From Castanea sativa (taxonomy: Eukaryota; Streptophyta; Magnoliopsida; Fagales; Fagaceae): a stretch of 64,000 nucleotides of DNA. A model generated the notes under the pieces. It was not told where the DNA came from. It did not search any database and saw nothing but the letters and a program-made list of their open reading frames with translations. Both the position numbers and the translations under genes were made by a program. Each line of letters opens with the position of its first letter. The stretch's first letter is position 1. Where the stretch lies: the NCBI RefSeq assembly GCF_040712315.1, contig NC_134019.1:38407873-38471872 (forward strand). Reading direction: 5' to 3'. Below are positions 51,801 to 63,775 of this stretch, piece after piece.

Positions 51801-54800
51801 AGATAGCAGTGGTGCCTTACTGGTCAATATTTTTTTTTTTTTAAGAGAGAGTTTCAACCTATGTAGTCCACTCCTGATGATAGCTCTTTATCATCAGACC
51901 AAAGCACCAATCAGTTTTTGGTGTAGGCGGAGTTTGAACTCAAATCTCTTATTCAACCATAAAAAATTTTACTAGTTGAGCTAGCTAAAACCAACTGGTC
52001 AATGTAATTTATGAATGTGTTTGGATTCAACTGAAAAGGGGCTGCGTTTTGCGTTTTGCGTTTCAAGCTTTTTTTTTTTTTTTTTTTTTCCAGCCGCAGA
52101 TGTTGACCAAGTCTTCCGTGAACAGTGCATCCGTGCACTGTTTACGGACCCACAAATTTCACTTTTCAGCCACTTTTTCATTAAAAATGGGTCTCGCGGT
52201 ACTATTCACACATTTTAAAATTATTTTGCTACAATATTTTCAGTTTTCAGCAATAAGTTCTATCCAAACAGACCCTATGTACGCAGCTAAACTTAATGTA
52301 TTGTATTTAAAGAACTATATCTAAGTTTCCCTTTAGCCTTTTTAATGCCTTTGACTTGAACGGAAAACCTGCACAATTTTTTTTTTTTTGGTGTTGTCAG
52401 TAATCTCCTTATAATTTTTTTTTTTTTTTTTTTTTGTAGATGAAATCTCGTTGTAATTATTTGGTTGAAGAATTGTATACATTACCTGCCAAAAGAGAAT
52501 TTCTGACGTGAAATGGTGACCCTCGGGTTGCATTGGTATGACAATGTACACTGCAAATCTCTCATTCGCTTTAATCTTACTAGCAATCTTTAATGCCAAC
52601 TCCATTGGAATTAAATTATTGGCGCCTGATCAAAATTCAAAACCCAAAAGAGTCATTGGAGGAAGAATTTGATGAACAAGAAACAAAAGAAGCCATCAGA
52701 CTATCGAGTTTGAACATTGTGAGAGAATGACAATGTAAAATTCAATGTACTAATTGTAGAGATTGGGCCTATATGTGACCTGCGTCTCTGTGGGATGGCC
52801 ATGCATATGACGATCCAATAAAAAATTGATTCTCGATGTATATAAAATGTTGGGCAGATCTAATCGCTTGGATGTATGCTGATTGAATGCTCTTCTCTAT
52901 AATCAAATTCTGCAACAGAAGTGAAAGGCAGAGAACTTCCCAATTATAGGAATTAATATAAGAAATCTGAAATTCAATGAAGCATGCTACTTATTTAATT
53001 ATTTTCACACTAGAAGAAGTAATTATTAATGTATTATAGTCTACAATATATATATAAATCAAGTACGGTCACAACAAAAATTTCTCAACACTTGGCCAAT
53101 TTTGCACACCGCCTCACACATAAGTAATTAAAAAAAAAATTAGATTACAAATTGTAGCAAAACTAAGGTTGTATTTGGCATTGGCTGAAAAAGACAGTTT
53201 TTTTTTTTTTTTATTTAGCTTATTTTTTCTACTATTCATGAGTCTCATAACTTTCATTATACTTTTTGGTACTATTCATGAGTCTCACTGTACTATTTTA
53301 GTTGGTTTTTAGCTTTATCTACAGTACTTTCAACAAAAGTTTTCAATTTTGGCTAAATAAGCTGTTCCTGAACCGACTCTAAGTGTGAAACATTAGGCAA
53401 ATTAGAAGATTATGCAATTGTAGTGAATTTTTATAGTGAACCTAATATTATTGATATAATCATTAGTGTAGCAATCCATTTAAAATGTTGTAAACCTGAG
53501 CTCTTGTAGGATATGTTTTCAAACACCCTGAATCAATTGAGCGGAAAACCTGCCAATTTCGGAATAAACAACAAAGGCATAAGACAAAAAAAAGAAGTAG
53601 AACTAAGTATAATAAAGGGTGAATTACAATAACCTCCTTCAAGGTTTGAGGAAATTTCATAAACCCCTCCTATTGTTATAAAGAAACTCCACCCCTTGAG
53701 ATTTTTATTTATATAACAAATAACTCCTATATCTCATCTAGAACAAGCTCAATAGAATGCTTACTAACCATGCATATTGGTTTTTTTTTTTTTTTTGAGA
53801 AACTGCATATTGGTTATATGATGCAGAACAATTTTAAAATAAAAATAATAACTTCAAAGAGTTATGCATCATTTTTAAAAATAGGAGAAAGGTTTTTGAC
53901 ATTTCCTCAAATTTTAAGGAAAGTTAATGTAATTTACCCTAATAAATTATAATTTAAAAAAAAAAAGGGTTTTGCTAGATACTAGTCTGCAGCAAAACCT
54001 TCCCCTAAATTATATAAGCACTACTTAGGAAAGAGCAAACTGGTTTATAACCTGAATATGCCAGTTTTCAGGATCATCTTCCTTGTAAATCCAAAATGTA
54101 GGGTCGTCATTTGGAATTGACTGGGAATGATTGAGTAAGGGCACGTCTAAAAATCTCATCGTAGCATGAATTAGTGCCATTCTGTAGCCCTGCCCGAAAT
54201 TTGACCATTGTGCGAAATTGTTCCAAAGCTGCTCAAAATGAATGAGCATGAAATAAGCAGCAGGCCCTTCTATCTTGCAATGTAAATCATGCCATGGTAG
54301 CCTTGGACCCTTCACTCCTTCCTATTATTTGATAAAACAGAGAGAGAGATAATCCAATCTGTGGGTTAAATATAAAATAATTAGTATAAACTGCCATTTC
54401 TTTATAACTCATCAATGGTACTGACAAGTACAAATTCTTGTCAATTTTCTTTTCGTAATTAAGATTTTATTTTTAGTATTTGACAAATACAATGTCACTT
54501 CATTTAAAAATTTTAAATGGTGGATTAAAATACTCACTGGAAGTGTTGGATTAAGATAATCATCTTTAAATACAGTGTCACGATCATGAAATAGTCTATG
54601 CTCAGGAGTATCATAACGGCGATCGCAAAGGTCCAAACCTCCAACAAAAGCAGTTATTTTTCTGCTATTTTCATACGCTTGTGTATCTACTATCACAAAT
54701 TTTTGATGATGTGAATAAAGAAATGCATTGACCTAATTCACCAAAACCACTAGATAATTGTCAACAATCTCAACTATGAAACAATATAAATTTCCTTCTA

Positions 54801-56030
54801 ATTTGCAACATACCATATGTAAGATAAATTGACAAAGCCGACGTCTTATTTTGTCCCTGTAGACAAGCATTAACATCTTTTTTCTCCCTCAAAGTTCAAT
54901 TGTTTGTCTGCAACTTTTTTTTTTTTAATATACAAATCTATAGTTTTTTTTTGGGAGGGAGGGGGGTTTGAAAGTTTGAATCTTCAATTTTTTTTTTTTT
55001 TAAATACAAGATAGAAATTCTAAATCGAATGTATATGTGAAACTCCAACCTGAAGACTTAAACCCCAACACTAACCTCCCACAGCCCACAAGCACTCATA
55101 CTTATAGAGTGACCATCGCATCAAGTGTGTGTCGTGGTCAGTGTCTTTTTTAAAAGTACTAGGAGATATTAGTTGAGTTACAAAACTCTTGATTTTTTTA
55201 TGAAAATCTTAAGTTCAATTAAATGGGTCATTAATCTTTAGTATAATAATCAGTTTTCTAAGCACAAAAAACATTATAAAATACGGAAAGGATTACATAT
55301 GGGCACTAAATTGTTTAACCATGGTTTCTCAACCCAAAAAAAAAAAAAAACAAAAGTTTAACCATAAAAATTGTTTTCAACAATCTGATCCTTTTTGACT
55401 TTGACTAATGAGTTTTTTTTTATTTATTATTTTATTTTAATGAAGACTAGTGAGTTTGATATATGAATGTATACCATATAAATTATGAAATTATTTATTT
55501 GTTTTAATTTTCAATTATTTGTCGATACTTGATTGAGATTCAAAACATTAAATTTATTATTATAGTGCTTCGAGGGAATAATAGCACGGTAGAGATATAA
55601 ATTTAACATTACTGATGATCATAGGTTTTTTTTTTTTTTTAAGAGAAGATGATAATAGTTTTTTTTATATATATACAAAATAGAATTTCTACTCTAACTA
55701 AATCTAAGAGTATATGTGTATGAAACTCCCTCTTGAAGATTTGAACCCCAACTCTTGCCCCCCACACCCCACAAATACTTATATTTGGAGAGTGACCATC
55801 ATACCAAGAGTGTGCGGTAACCGCTGGTTGATAATAGTTAGATAGGGGAGATTATATATATATGAGAGATGCTACGTCCATAATATTTCTACAACAAATT
55901 ATAGATGGTTAATTGTTATTGGTTCAAATTTGAACTTAACACGAAGATTTTTTTTTGCCCTAACAATAACAACCGGTAACAACCTGTCATTTAGGATTTG
56001 TTGTAAAAATGTTGTGAAAATGTTATAGAC

Positions 56031-56084
<54 letters not shown>

Positions 56085-59000
56085 GATATATATATCATGA
56101 ATGTGGGTGTTTTTCTTATTAAAAAAATCCATTAAAATTGCAAAAAACTTTGCTATAAAATTGATAATAGGTGAATTTTATTGCATTAAAGATTGTCAAG
56201 GTGACTAAATTAATATAAATTTAGAAAATATTTGTATGCTCATTAAATTTTGGGAAGACGTTAAGTTTTTTTTTTTCAAAAACAATCTACATGATGAGTG
56301 TCACCGTGTAACAAAATTGATAATATTGTACACAAAATATTAATTTTTTTTTTAAATGACATGCATATCAATATATATATTTCCTAAATGAATGCTTTTA
56401 GGACTTAGGTTATCCGTTAACAATATATATATATAACTTATTACCGTATTTTGGATGGCAGAATCCACCATTTCTATTTCCGTCAATGGATAATGAGAAT
56501 TTTTTAACTCATTAATGACGGGTCGAGGTGCCAGGACACATGAAACAGAAGAGTTCTCAAAAAACTTGCGAGTTTCTTCAGCGTGAGTGGTGATCTTACC
56601 AGACTGCATGAAAAGCTTCATAAGTTAAAACATGATTTTTTTTTTTCAAGTACACTCAATTAACCTATTAAAAGTAATGAAATATAATCGTAATTTAGAC
56701 ATTGCTAAAATCTTCAAATGGAAAGTCATAATCCACAAAAGAACCGATATGCATTTAAAAAGAAGTATCTATATGAATATCGAATACATATACAATTAAT
56801 CTCACCACAAAATTTGGCTAAAAACTTGATTATACCCTAAATCTACAACACTTGCTCCAAAAATTGGAAAATTTTTAGGTGCTCTCGGAGTGCGGAGAAA
56901 TGGTGTCTCCTCCTCTCAAAGTCATAGTGGACCCCACCATGAATTTAATGAGTGGACCCCACCATGAATGTGAGAGGAGGGAGCATCATTCTTTATACCC
57001 CGGGAGTACCTAAAAATTATTCTAAAAAATTAATATTACTACGAGTCCGTTTGGATATAGCTGAAAACTGAAAAACACTGTAACAAAATAATTTTTTAAT
57101 GTGTTAAAATCACTGTTCACGCCTAAAATCATTGTTCATTGGCCTAAAATCACTGTTCATGGCCAATGAACAGTGACAGGTGTGTGTCAAGCAAAAAAAA
57201 AAAAGGCTGAAACGCAGTTGCTCTATGTTTCAACCCAATCCAAACACATCCTACATATTTTAAAAATCTAACTATTGAATTGAATGTTCTTTATGTTCTT
57301 AACATGAATATCAAATTTTGTGACAATCAGATGTTATTTATTATTCGATTCATAAACTTATTTTTTATGCATAATTTTAAATTATAAAAACTTAAAATTT
57401 AAACATTCTATTGATGACATCGCTGTTAATCTTCTAGAAATTTTACAAGGATAGAAGATCTAAGAAAAATATGTAATCAAATGGTGGATTTGTCAAAACT
57501 CAAATCAATTAAAAAGATATTGAATGAAATTGTAATCTTAGCATACAACCAAGTTTGTTATCAAACTTTGTCCTAAAGTCACTAACAATAGATTAATTCA
57601 TAGTATAAAGTTCTTAGGATATAATATGCATACTTTCATGAATTAATATTAATATTACTATATCAAAATAATTTTAAATATATATTATTTTAGCTTTTAG
57701 TTTTAAAGTCAGTTAGGTTTAGGTCAAAGACTCAAAATTAATCCGATTTAAATAGGACTTTCCTCCTTTATTTTCTTTTTTCTTTTTTCTTTTTTCGAGA
57801 TGAAAGATAGAATATTTTTTTGAAAAAACAATCAAACCCTATCCTTCACGGTTCTGGACTCTGGTCAACTATTCATGACACATATGGTTATCTCTTTTTA
57901 AAATATTAATTAATATTTTTATGACACATTAATTAATTAATTAAAGTGTTTAATCCAATATCTCAATATCAATTAAATACCCTAACATCATACTCCAATA
58001 TATAAATATAAATATATAGCCTAAAACACTCACGAAAAAAAATGTAATAAGTATTAACTTACAAGGATTAAAATCATATAATAAATAATAATTCGGAAAT
58101 AACTAAGTCCTCAAAATATTGGACAAAGTTTAGTTGTATCATTAATTAAACTATTAATTGTGTCATTCAGTCTCTCAATATTTTTCAAAAACAAGTTAAT
58201 ATCCTCATCAAATCTCCTTCCCCTTTAAATTTTAATGCAACAAATCTTTTTCTTTTTCTTTTTTGGAGAAGAATAATGCAACAAATCTAGTTCAGCTTCC
58301 AACCCCCCAAAGTGTTAGAAGAAACAAAAAACAAAAAATCCTTGTCCTTTTTTAGAAAATAAAATAAAATAGAATTTGTGAGGACAAAGGGTCCAAGGCA
58401 TGTTCTTGGGTCTTGAGCCTGATCCGAGGGTATTTACCTGTCCGAGAAAGGTTTAGTGGTAGTAACGACATCGAACTTAAAATCCCACAAGCAAACTGTT
58501 GCGAAAGAGGCTGATGAAAATAGTCCAAGGAGGGGCATCTCCTCGACTAAATGAAGTGAAGATCATATGATACGCTATAATGTTTAGAAGGAGATTCTAG
58601 AAGGTCTGGTGGATGAAGATGTGTCCCACAAGGGCACAAAGAGGAAGAACAAATAAAAAATATCTTAGAGAAAGTTACTACCACCGCATTAAAGACTCTA
58701 CACCAACCTCTTTGGCCACATTAATGAGGAAATAACATCTAAACAATGTTGATCAGCCTTACAGTTATTGTTTGAAGACTTCAAAAGAGCGGTGGATGGA
58801 ACAAGTATCTTGATCGATGATCTGATCCATACGTGGAGGATGGAGAGAAGAATGAGGATGATATAAAAAGAAAAGAAAGGCATTCAAGGGGGGGGGGATT
58901 GGGAAGAAAGAGAAAAACCATTGTACCCACCACCACCTTTAATTGTAATCTATCTTTAAAAGAGGAAAAAATAATACAATTCGTCATCGGCTTACGTCCA

Positions 59001-62000
59001 AGGAGAATTTCTATTACATAAATAGTTCATTGCATGTGAACTGGGATTTAGTCCAGTATCTTCGTTATCCAATATCTATAAAACCTAGATTTCAAGCGCA
59101 TTCTCTACAAATTTCATTGTATTGAGCTTTTTGGGCCTGTTCCCTTCATACTATTAGGCTTGGGCATAAATTGTGGCTTTACAGAATCTTTACGAGGGGA
59201 TCGTAACTTAGATCTGTGCCAAGGTTATAAACAAAAAAGACATAATATTTTTATGTGAATACCATATGTTGACCAATTTGTTGGAAATTCTTTTTTTTTT
59301 TTCTAACAATTGAACAGGTGCATTTAGAAGTTGTTGTTTGCTCAGAATGATATAAAATACATGACACCTTAGCTTCACTGACTTTCAAAATTATAACATT
59401 CTTTGTGTTGTGGCATAGCTTTTCATGCTTCCTGTGCATTCCAAAATAAGGCTATTGGGCCTAAGGAGAGTTTGGGCTAACAATTTATTTGTATGGTGGG
59501 CTTTTGGATTTCCTACCACGGGTGGCACTATGCTCGGCTGCCCTGTTTCCTGAGTCTCCCCTCTTTTCTAATTAACACTCCCCTTTCTTCCTTGGGGATG
59601 ATTAATATTACATTTTCTAGTCTTTCCACTCTGAAATTGCCCACCTCTTCAACTGAATCTTCCCTGCCTATTTATAGCCAAACTTAGTGGAATGGTCATG
59701 ATTATTCCCCTGATAGGTGGAAGGAGGGATCCAATACTATTACCCATAAGTGGGGATTTAGTGGGGAGTGGGAAGAAGTAAGAGTGGCATTGGAACTAGC
59801 TCCACCGTTGGATTTAATGCTCAGCAGGGGCGTTCCCTAGGCAATGGAAGGGAGGTCCAATGCCGTTTCGCCTAAGTGGATGTTTGGTGACGAGAAGGAG
59901 AACATGATAATGGTGTTGGGACCAGCCCCGCTGTAAGTTCTGTGCTCGGCAGGGGCACGCCACAGGCTGCCTTGAGCACTTCGAGCTCAAACCCCTCGAA
60001 CGGCACGTGAGTTACCATGTGTGATCAGTGCGGGGTTCCTATACGAGTTAGTCTTCATGGGCCTTAGGGCAACTGGGCTTGACGAGGGGTGAGGCCCGTA
60101 CACTTCCTATATGCATTTTTTTAATAGAGAGCAAGAGTCGGGGGTGGGGGTTGGAAGATTGATCCATTCTACAAAATTGAGCTTTTTGGTTCGCTCTCTT
60201 ATATGGTTGACCTTCTCACTAACACTACAAAAAAGGCGTTTTGTAGCAGTGTTTTTGAGCTACGTTTTATAAAAACGCAGCTACAGGGTTGTATTTGAAC
60301 TGCGTTTCTGGAAAATGCAGCTCCAACTCCGGTCTATAGCCGCGTTTAGTAAACACGGCTATAGACCGGAGTTGGAGCTACGTTTTGCAGATGTTGAGGC
60401 TGCGTTTAGCTTGGTAGGATTGAAGCTGCGTTTTGGAAAACACAGCTCCAGACCCATTGGGGGAATTTTTTTCAATAAAAATAAAAATCAATCGAGGTGA
60501 ATTATAATTCGCCTCGATTGATTTTTATTTTTATTTTTTATGAAATTCACCTTAATTGATTTGATTTGAAAATTTTACACTTCCAATAATTACCCTTTTA
60601 AAGTCTACTATATTTTCCACGACACTTGATTTTGTTGAAACTTAAGTGGGAGAGAAGACGAAAATATGAAATTAAATTATTTAAAAAGTTGAATTACTAA
60701 ATCAACACAACCAGTGACCTTTAGGTTTAAGAACACCCCATATTGGAATAGTGATATTTAAAATGAAAATATTTTAACCTCCACTTGAAATGCATAAAAA
60801 AGAAAGTCTAAATAGACACAATTAATTTTTAAGTGATTTAATTAATATAATTTCTAGTTTATGACCAACTTGGTAAATTAACCTCATAATTTTAATAAAT
60901 TGTAATTACATTAAAAGAAAGTTTTAAAATAATGTAATAAAAAAGATTTTAAACCAGAATACCTTAACTCAAACGGACAAAAAAAACAACACCAAAACCA
61001 AACATCTAGTAAACTTGTCATGTATAAAATTTAAAAATAAGAATTTTAATTCAATTATAAAATAAGTAAAACAACTTTTATTTTTCCGCAATCATCTCAA
61101 CAAAAAAAAAAAAAAAACAAATAGAAAGTGGAAAAAAAACACCCACAAAGAACAACAACAAAAATTCTTACAACGAATAACAAAAAAAATGCATACATTT
61201 ACTGCATATAAAAGAAATTATTACACAAAGATATTAGTATAAATTTATGTAAGAACCGATACTTGAACATTTATATATATAAAAATGAAAGCCTTGGGTT
61301 ATGTTTGATAACAATTTTAAAAAAAAAAAAAAAACTTTTTTTTGAGAATATAAAGAAAAAACTATTTTTTTGTATATTTGAATTCAAAAACATGTTTGGT
61401 TAGTTGAAATTAAAAAAATAGTTTTTTGAAGAAAAAAAAATAGAAAATACTAAAATATATTATTTCTAGGATTTTACTTTAATGTTAACTCATTAAATAA
61501 GATAGATTCATTAAATTAAATACATATTTTCATTGACTTTTGAAAATTAGAAATTAAAAACAATCATTTACATGTTTTCAGTTTCCTTCGTAAAATGAAT
61601 TTTGATAATAGTTTTTGTTTTCTGTCCATTTTAGGTTGCCAAACAAGTTTTTTAGTCTAAAAAATAGAAAATTATTTTTGAAAACAAAAAACAAAAGGAA
61701 AAAATAGTTATCAATTATACCCTTAACTTTTAACTCAATTATTCTAATGTTACCATATAAACATTTGTAAGAAAATATTTTTCCGTATTATTATTATAAT
61801 ATTTTAATTAGTTTAAATTATTCCTCACAAAGCTTCATTCTATATATGGCTTAAATTATTAGACAACTCTCTGAGTATAAAGACTTTCTCTTCCCACTGG
61901 AGCCACTCTAAATTTAAAAAGTGAACCCTACAATAAAAATATCACTCTCTATTTTTCGAGAATATTTAAAAGTTACTAATACGAATAAAAAAGAATATTC

Positions 62001-62839
62001 TCGAACTAAAAATTATATACACGTACCGGATTATTCCAAACAATGACCAAAACTGGCACGCCATTCTGGGCCTTATACTTGAGCAAATCCCCCAAGTTGT
62101 AATTGGCAACACCATTAGGCAACGGCCTCCTCGTCTGCTCTCTTACCAGCTCCACCTTGTGATAAATGGACCAACCAACTATGTACACCATTTGTTTTGC
62201 CTCCAATATCGCATCGCATATATCCACCCAACACTTTTTCTGCTCAAACACCTTCCCTCCATCTAACACTATCTCCGCCGGCAGCATCCCATCTGGCACG
62301 TGCGCGTCCTGATACAGCGTCACCGACCCGCTTTTCAGAACCGGAAAGTAACTATTCTGAAGCCCGAAATTTTCGGGGTCGGACGCAATGCCGTACCGGT
62401 ACAACGCACTGTACTCGCAATTGTTGAACGTCATTTCGATGAGAATGGCGACCCCACTTTGACTTCCTGGCTCATAACCATTGTCCAATATCGGGAACCA
62501 TTCGAGGATCGTTTCGCCGGTTAGGATTCGTTGGATTGGAACGAAGGCGGTTCCGACCATGATGTTCTTGTACTCGAGGTTGAAGTGGATCGAGTCCGAG
62601 TTTGAAAGCTGGTGAGCCAGGGGAATCTGGAAGGGCTGGACCCATAATGGAGATGGAGGCATTTGAGTTTCGCTGCAAAACACGATGCGCATGCAAGCCA
62701 AGTTGAGTTTGCGGAGACGGACTGTGACGATAGGGGCTGGGGGGATATTGAAGGCCGAGTGCATGGACCAGCCCTTGATGATTTTCACATAAAGGTCTCC
62801 GTGGAGGTTCACCTGCGAGTCTGAATTACGTTCGGCCAT
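45881..62839 (-). CDS. Phospholipase D, delta-like, copy 2
   Basis: Exons from the start: 62027-62839, 56445-56603, 54538-54732, 54052-54309, 53496-53549, 52780-52909, 52486-52625, 49817-49984, 47575-47778, 45881-46183. The frame closes at 807 aa. C2 domain at about residues 10-160. HKD motif 1 is His333, Lys335, Asp340; HKD motif 2 is His655, Lys657, Asp662. Splice phases match copy 1 at every junction; exons 3 and 6 are equal in length. The exon 1/2 junction and exon 2 ([12 protein letters not shown]) differ strongly from copy 1. The gene spans 17 kb because of intron insertions, but no exon is broken. The last exon lacks the extra VKVLG segment of copy 1. Expected role as for copy 1: phosphatidic acid production at membranes, Ca2+-dependent through C2. 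Confidence 0.9.
46184..47574. other. PLD copy 2 intron 9
   Basis: A 1.39-kb intron with a local repeat of 'acctagatataatccaagtt' (about 47050 and 47106). No gene or named transposon is seen. Confidence 0.55.
48173..48640 (-). pseudogene. Copia GAG-pre-integrase and integrase fragment
   Basis: On the - strand: WHSCLGHAP (pre-integrase zinc region), then after two stops [18 protein letters not shown] and FRSDNALEY, the first two integrase core acidic positions of copia elements. It lies in intron 8 of PLD copy 2, inverted relative to the adjoining + strand copia piece. Confidence 0.75.
48641..49540 (+). pseudogene. Copia gag-protease and RNase H-end fragment
   Basis: The + strand holds a CCHC knuckle [14 protein letters not shown] (48732-48773), a degenerate protease FDSAYCNHM after stops, and then jumps to the polyprotein C-terminus ([20 protein letters not shown] to [17 protein letters not shown]). 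The integrase and reverse transcriptase parts are absent between them. This is an internally deleted copia element. Confidence 0.8.
49548..49717 (+). mobile_element. Copia 3' LTR
   Basis: Follows the purine tract 'tgagtttgaggaggc'. Starts 'tgttaacgtgtatag', contains 'tatataaagacactc' and an 'aataagaaa' stretch, and ends near 'gtatttctaacg'. No intact 5' LTR is seen. Confidence 0.6.
50098..50280. mobile_element. hAT-like MITE, copy 3
   Basis: Same family as 1872-2068. It contains 'gcattgttcatgggacatga', itself a small palindrome, and ends 'gcggaatccaaacacaccc'. Lies in PLD copy 2 intron 7. Confidence 0.6.
51074..51121. repeat. Hairpin with 18-bp arms
   Basis: The arms at 51074-51091 ('gcattaggtgttctaaat') and 51104-51121 pair at 17 of 18 positions around a 12-base loop. 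It may be a tiny MITE or the core of one. In PLD copy 2 intron 7. Confidence 0.7.
51830..51995 (-). mobile_element. tRNA-related SINE-like repeat, second family
   Basis: On the - strand it carries 'gtttgagttcaaactccgcc' with a B-box-like core, 'tggtctgatgataaagagc' (A-box-like) and 'aggttgaaactctc'. A related stretch lies near 51430-51545. Confidence 0.45.
52016..52274. mobile_element. hAT-like MITE, copy 4
   Basis: Ends 'tgtgtttggattc' and 'tatccaaacagaccc'. Inside is 'gaacagtgcatccgtgcactg', a mirrored word. In PLD copy 2 intron 7. Confidence 0.65.
53168..53380. mobile_element. hAT-like MITE, copy 5
   Basis: Starts 'ggttgtatttggca'. The interior repeats 'tactattcatgagtctca' twice, as the member at 2109-2309 repeats 'catgaatagta'. 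In PLD copy 2 intron 5. Confidence 0.5.
54985..55145 (-). mobile_element. SINE-like repeat, copy 3
   Basis: Same family as 40340-40512: 'cttgatgcgatggtcact', 'aagtatgagtgcttgtggg' and the 'agaatttctatcttgtattt' tail on the - strand. In PLD copy 2 intron 2. Confidence 0.6.
55655..55830 (-). mobile_element. SINE-like repeat, copy 4
   Basis: On the - strand: 'cttggtatgatggtcact' (A box), 'tggggttcaaatcttc' (B box), and a tail ending 'gaaattctattttgta' before an A-rich run. The best preserved boxes of the four copies. Confidence 0.7.
55866..56043. mobile_element. MITE in PLD copy 2 intron 2
   Basis: The left end 'gagatgctacgtccataat' and right end 'gttatagacatatcatctc' are imperfect inverted repeats; 'acaacaaat' and 'atttgttgt' also mirror each other. 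It abuts a (TC)n(TA)n microsatellite at 56037-56090. Confidence 0.65.
57053..57250. mobile_element. hAT-like MITE, copy 6
   Basis: Ends 'gagtccgtttggata' and 'atccaaacacatcc'. The interior repeats 'aaaatcactgttca'. In PLD copy 2 intron 1. Confidence 0.6.
57251..58376. other. Non-coding part of PLD copy 2 intron 1
   Basis: The first part (57255-57480) is an inverted, diverged relative of the 344-bp repeat at 37321-38335. The rest is AT-rich with no recognisable feature. Confidence 0.55.
58377..59183 (+). mobile_element. Solo-LTR candidate, 807 bp
   Basis: Starts 'tgtgaggacaaagg' and ends 'ggctttaca', with TG...CA borders. Flanks 'gaatt' (58372-58376) and 'gaatc' (59184-59188) match at 4 of 5 bases. 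A TATA-like 'gatgatataaaaag' lies inside (58856-58869). No internal domain lies on either side, so it is best read as a solo LTR. Confidence 0.55.
59184..60222. other. LTR-like or unknown retroelement sequence
   Basis: The GC-richer part at about 59450-60110 has low coding potential and includes 'cgaacggcacgtgagttacc' and 'gacgaggggtgaggcccgta'. It resembles LTR sequence in composition, but I found no paired copy or borders. Confidence 0.35.
60223..60540. mobile_element. CACTA-type terminus with two near-perfect hairpins
   Basis: Begins CACTACAAAAAAGGCG, a classic CACTA end, followed by subterminal 'gctgcgttttg' words in both orientations. A hairpin at 60319-60379 (29-bp arms, one mismatch, 3-base loop) and a loop-less palindrome at 60477-60532 (28-bp arms, one T:G pair) follow. 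No opposite CACTA end is seen in the window. Confidence 0.7.
60541..62026. other. PLD copy 2 intron 1, exon-1-proximal part
   Basis: Very AT-rich DNA with many A and T tracts. No gene, transposon border or repeat unit is recognised. Confidence 0.6.
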
Positions 62840-62986
62840 GGAAAATGAACAATTATGTGGAAGTGTAGAGAGGACTTGAGGAAGAGTGAGACAGTGTGTG
62901 ATTCATTATTTGTGCAATGCTTCTTTTACGTACTTTGTGAAAATCTTATATTCTTTTCTTGACAATGGAAAGGGTTCTATGCCCTA

Positions 62987-63775
62987 TGCTAAAGCGATTC
63001 TTGACTCATGTAAATTTATATCTAATTTTTTCTTAAAGTGTGTTTGGAAAAAGCTAATTTGCCATTGGTGCGGGATTCATGTGAAGAATAATACTATCTC
63101 TTCGTTTGCATACTCGTGAAAATTTTATGTTCTTTTCTTGACAAAGAAAATGGTTCTATGCCCAGTGTTAAAGTAATTCTTGACTCGTGTCAATTTATGT
63201 CTAATTTTATCTTAAGGCGTGTTTAGAAAAGCTAATTTGCCATTGGTGCGGCATGTGGAGAATAATACTATTTTCTTGTTTACATACTTGCGAAAAATTT
63301 ATATTCTTTTCCTAACAAAGAAAAAGGTTCTATGCCCTCTGCTAAAACAATTCTTGACTCAGTGCAAATATATGTCTAATTTTTTCTTAAGGCGTGTTTA
63401 GAAAAGCTAATTTGACATTGGTGTGGGATACATGTGGAAAATAATGCTATATCCTCGTTCGTTTGCATACTTTGTGAAAATTTTATATTCTTTTCTTGAC
63501 AAAGAAAAGGGTTCTATGCCCTATGCTAAAGCAATTCTTGGCTCGTGTAAATTTATGTCTAATTTTTTCTTAAGGTGTGTTTGGAAAAGCTAATTTGCCA
63601 ATGGTGTGGGAATATTTATGTGGAGAATAATACTAATTTCTACTTGTTTACATATGTGAACAAATTTATATTCTTTTATTGACGAAAAAAAGGTTTTATG
63701 CCTAATACTAAAGTAATTCTTGGCTCATGTAATTAAATTTATGTCTAATTTTTTTTAGGTGTGTCTAGAAAAGCC
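62987..63775. repeat. Tandem repeat of about 178 bp upstream of PLD copy 2
   Basis: The anchor 'aaaagctaattt' or a variant recurs at about 63052, 63230, 63405, 63588 and 63771 (spacings 178, 175, 183, 183). Each unit also has 'ggttctatgccc' and 'aattcttg(a/g)ctc'. The repeat starts within about 150 bp of the PLD start codon, so it lies in the promoter. One related unit exists upstream of PLD copy 1. Confidence 0.85.
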
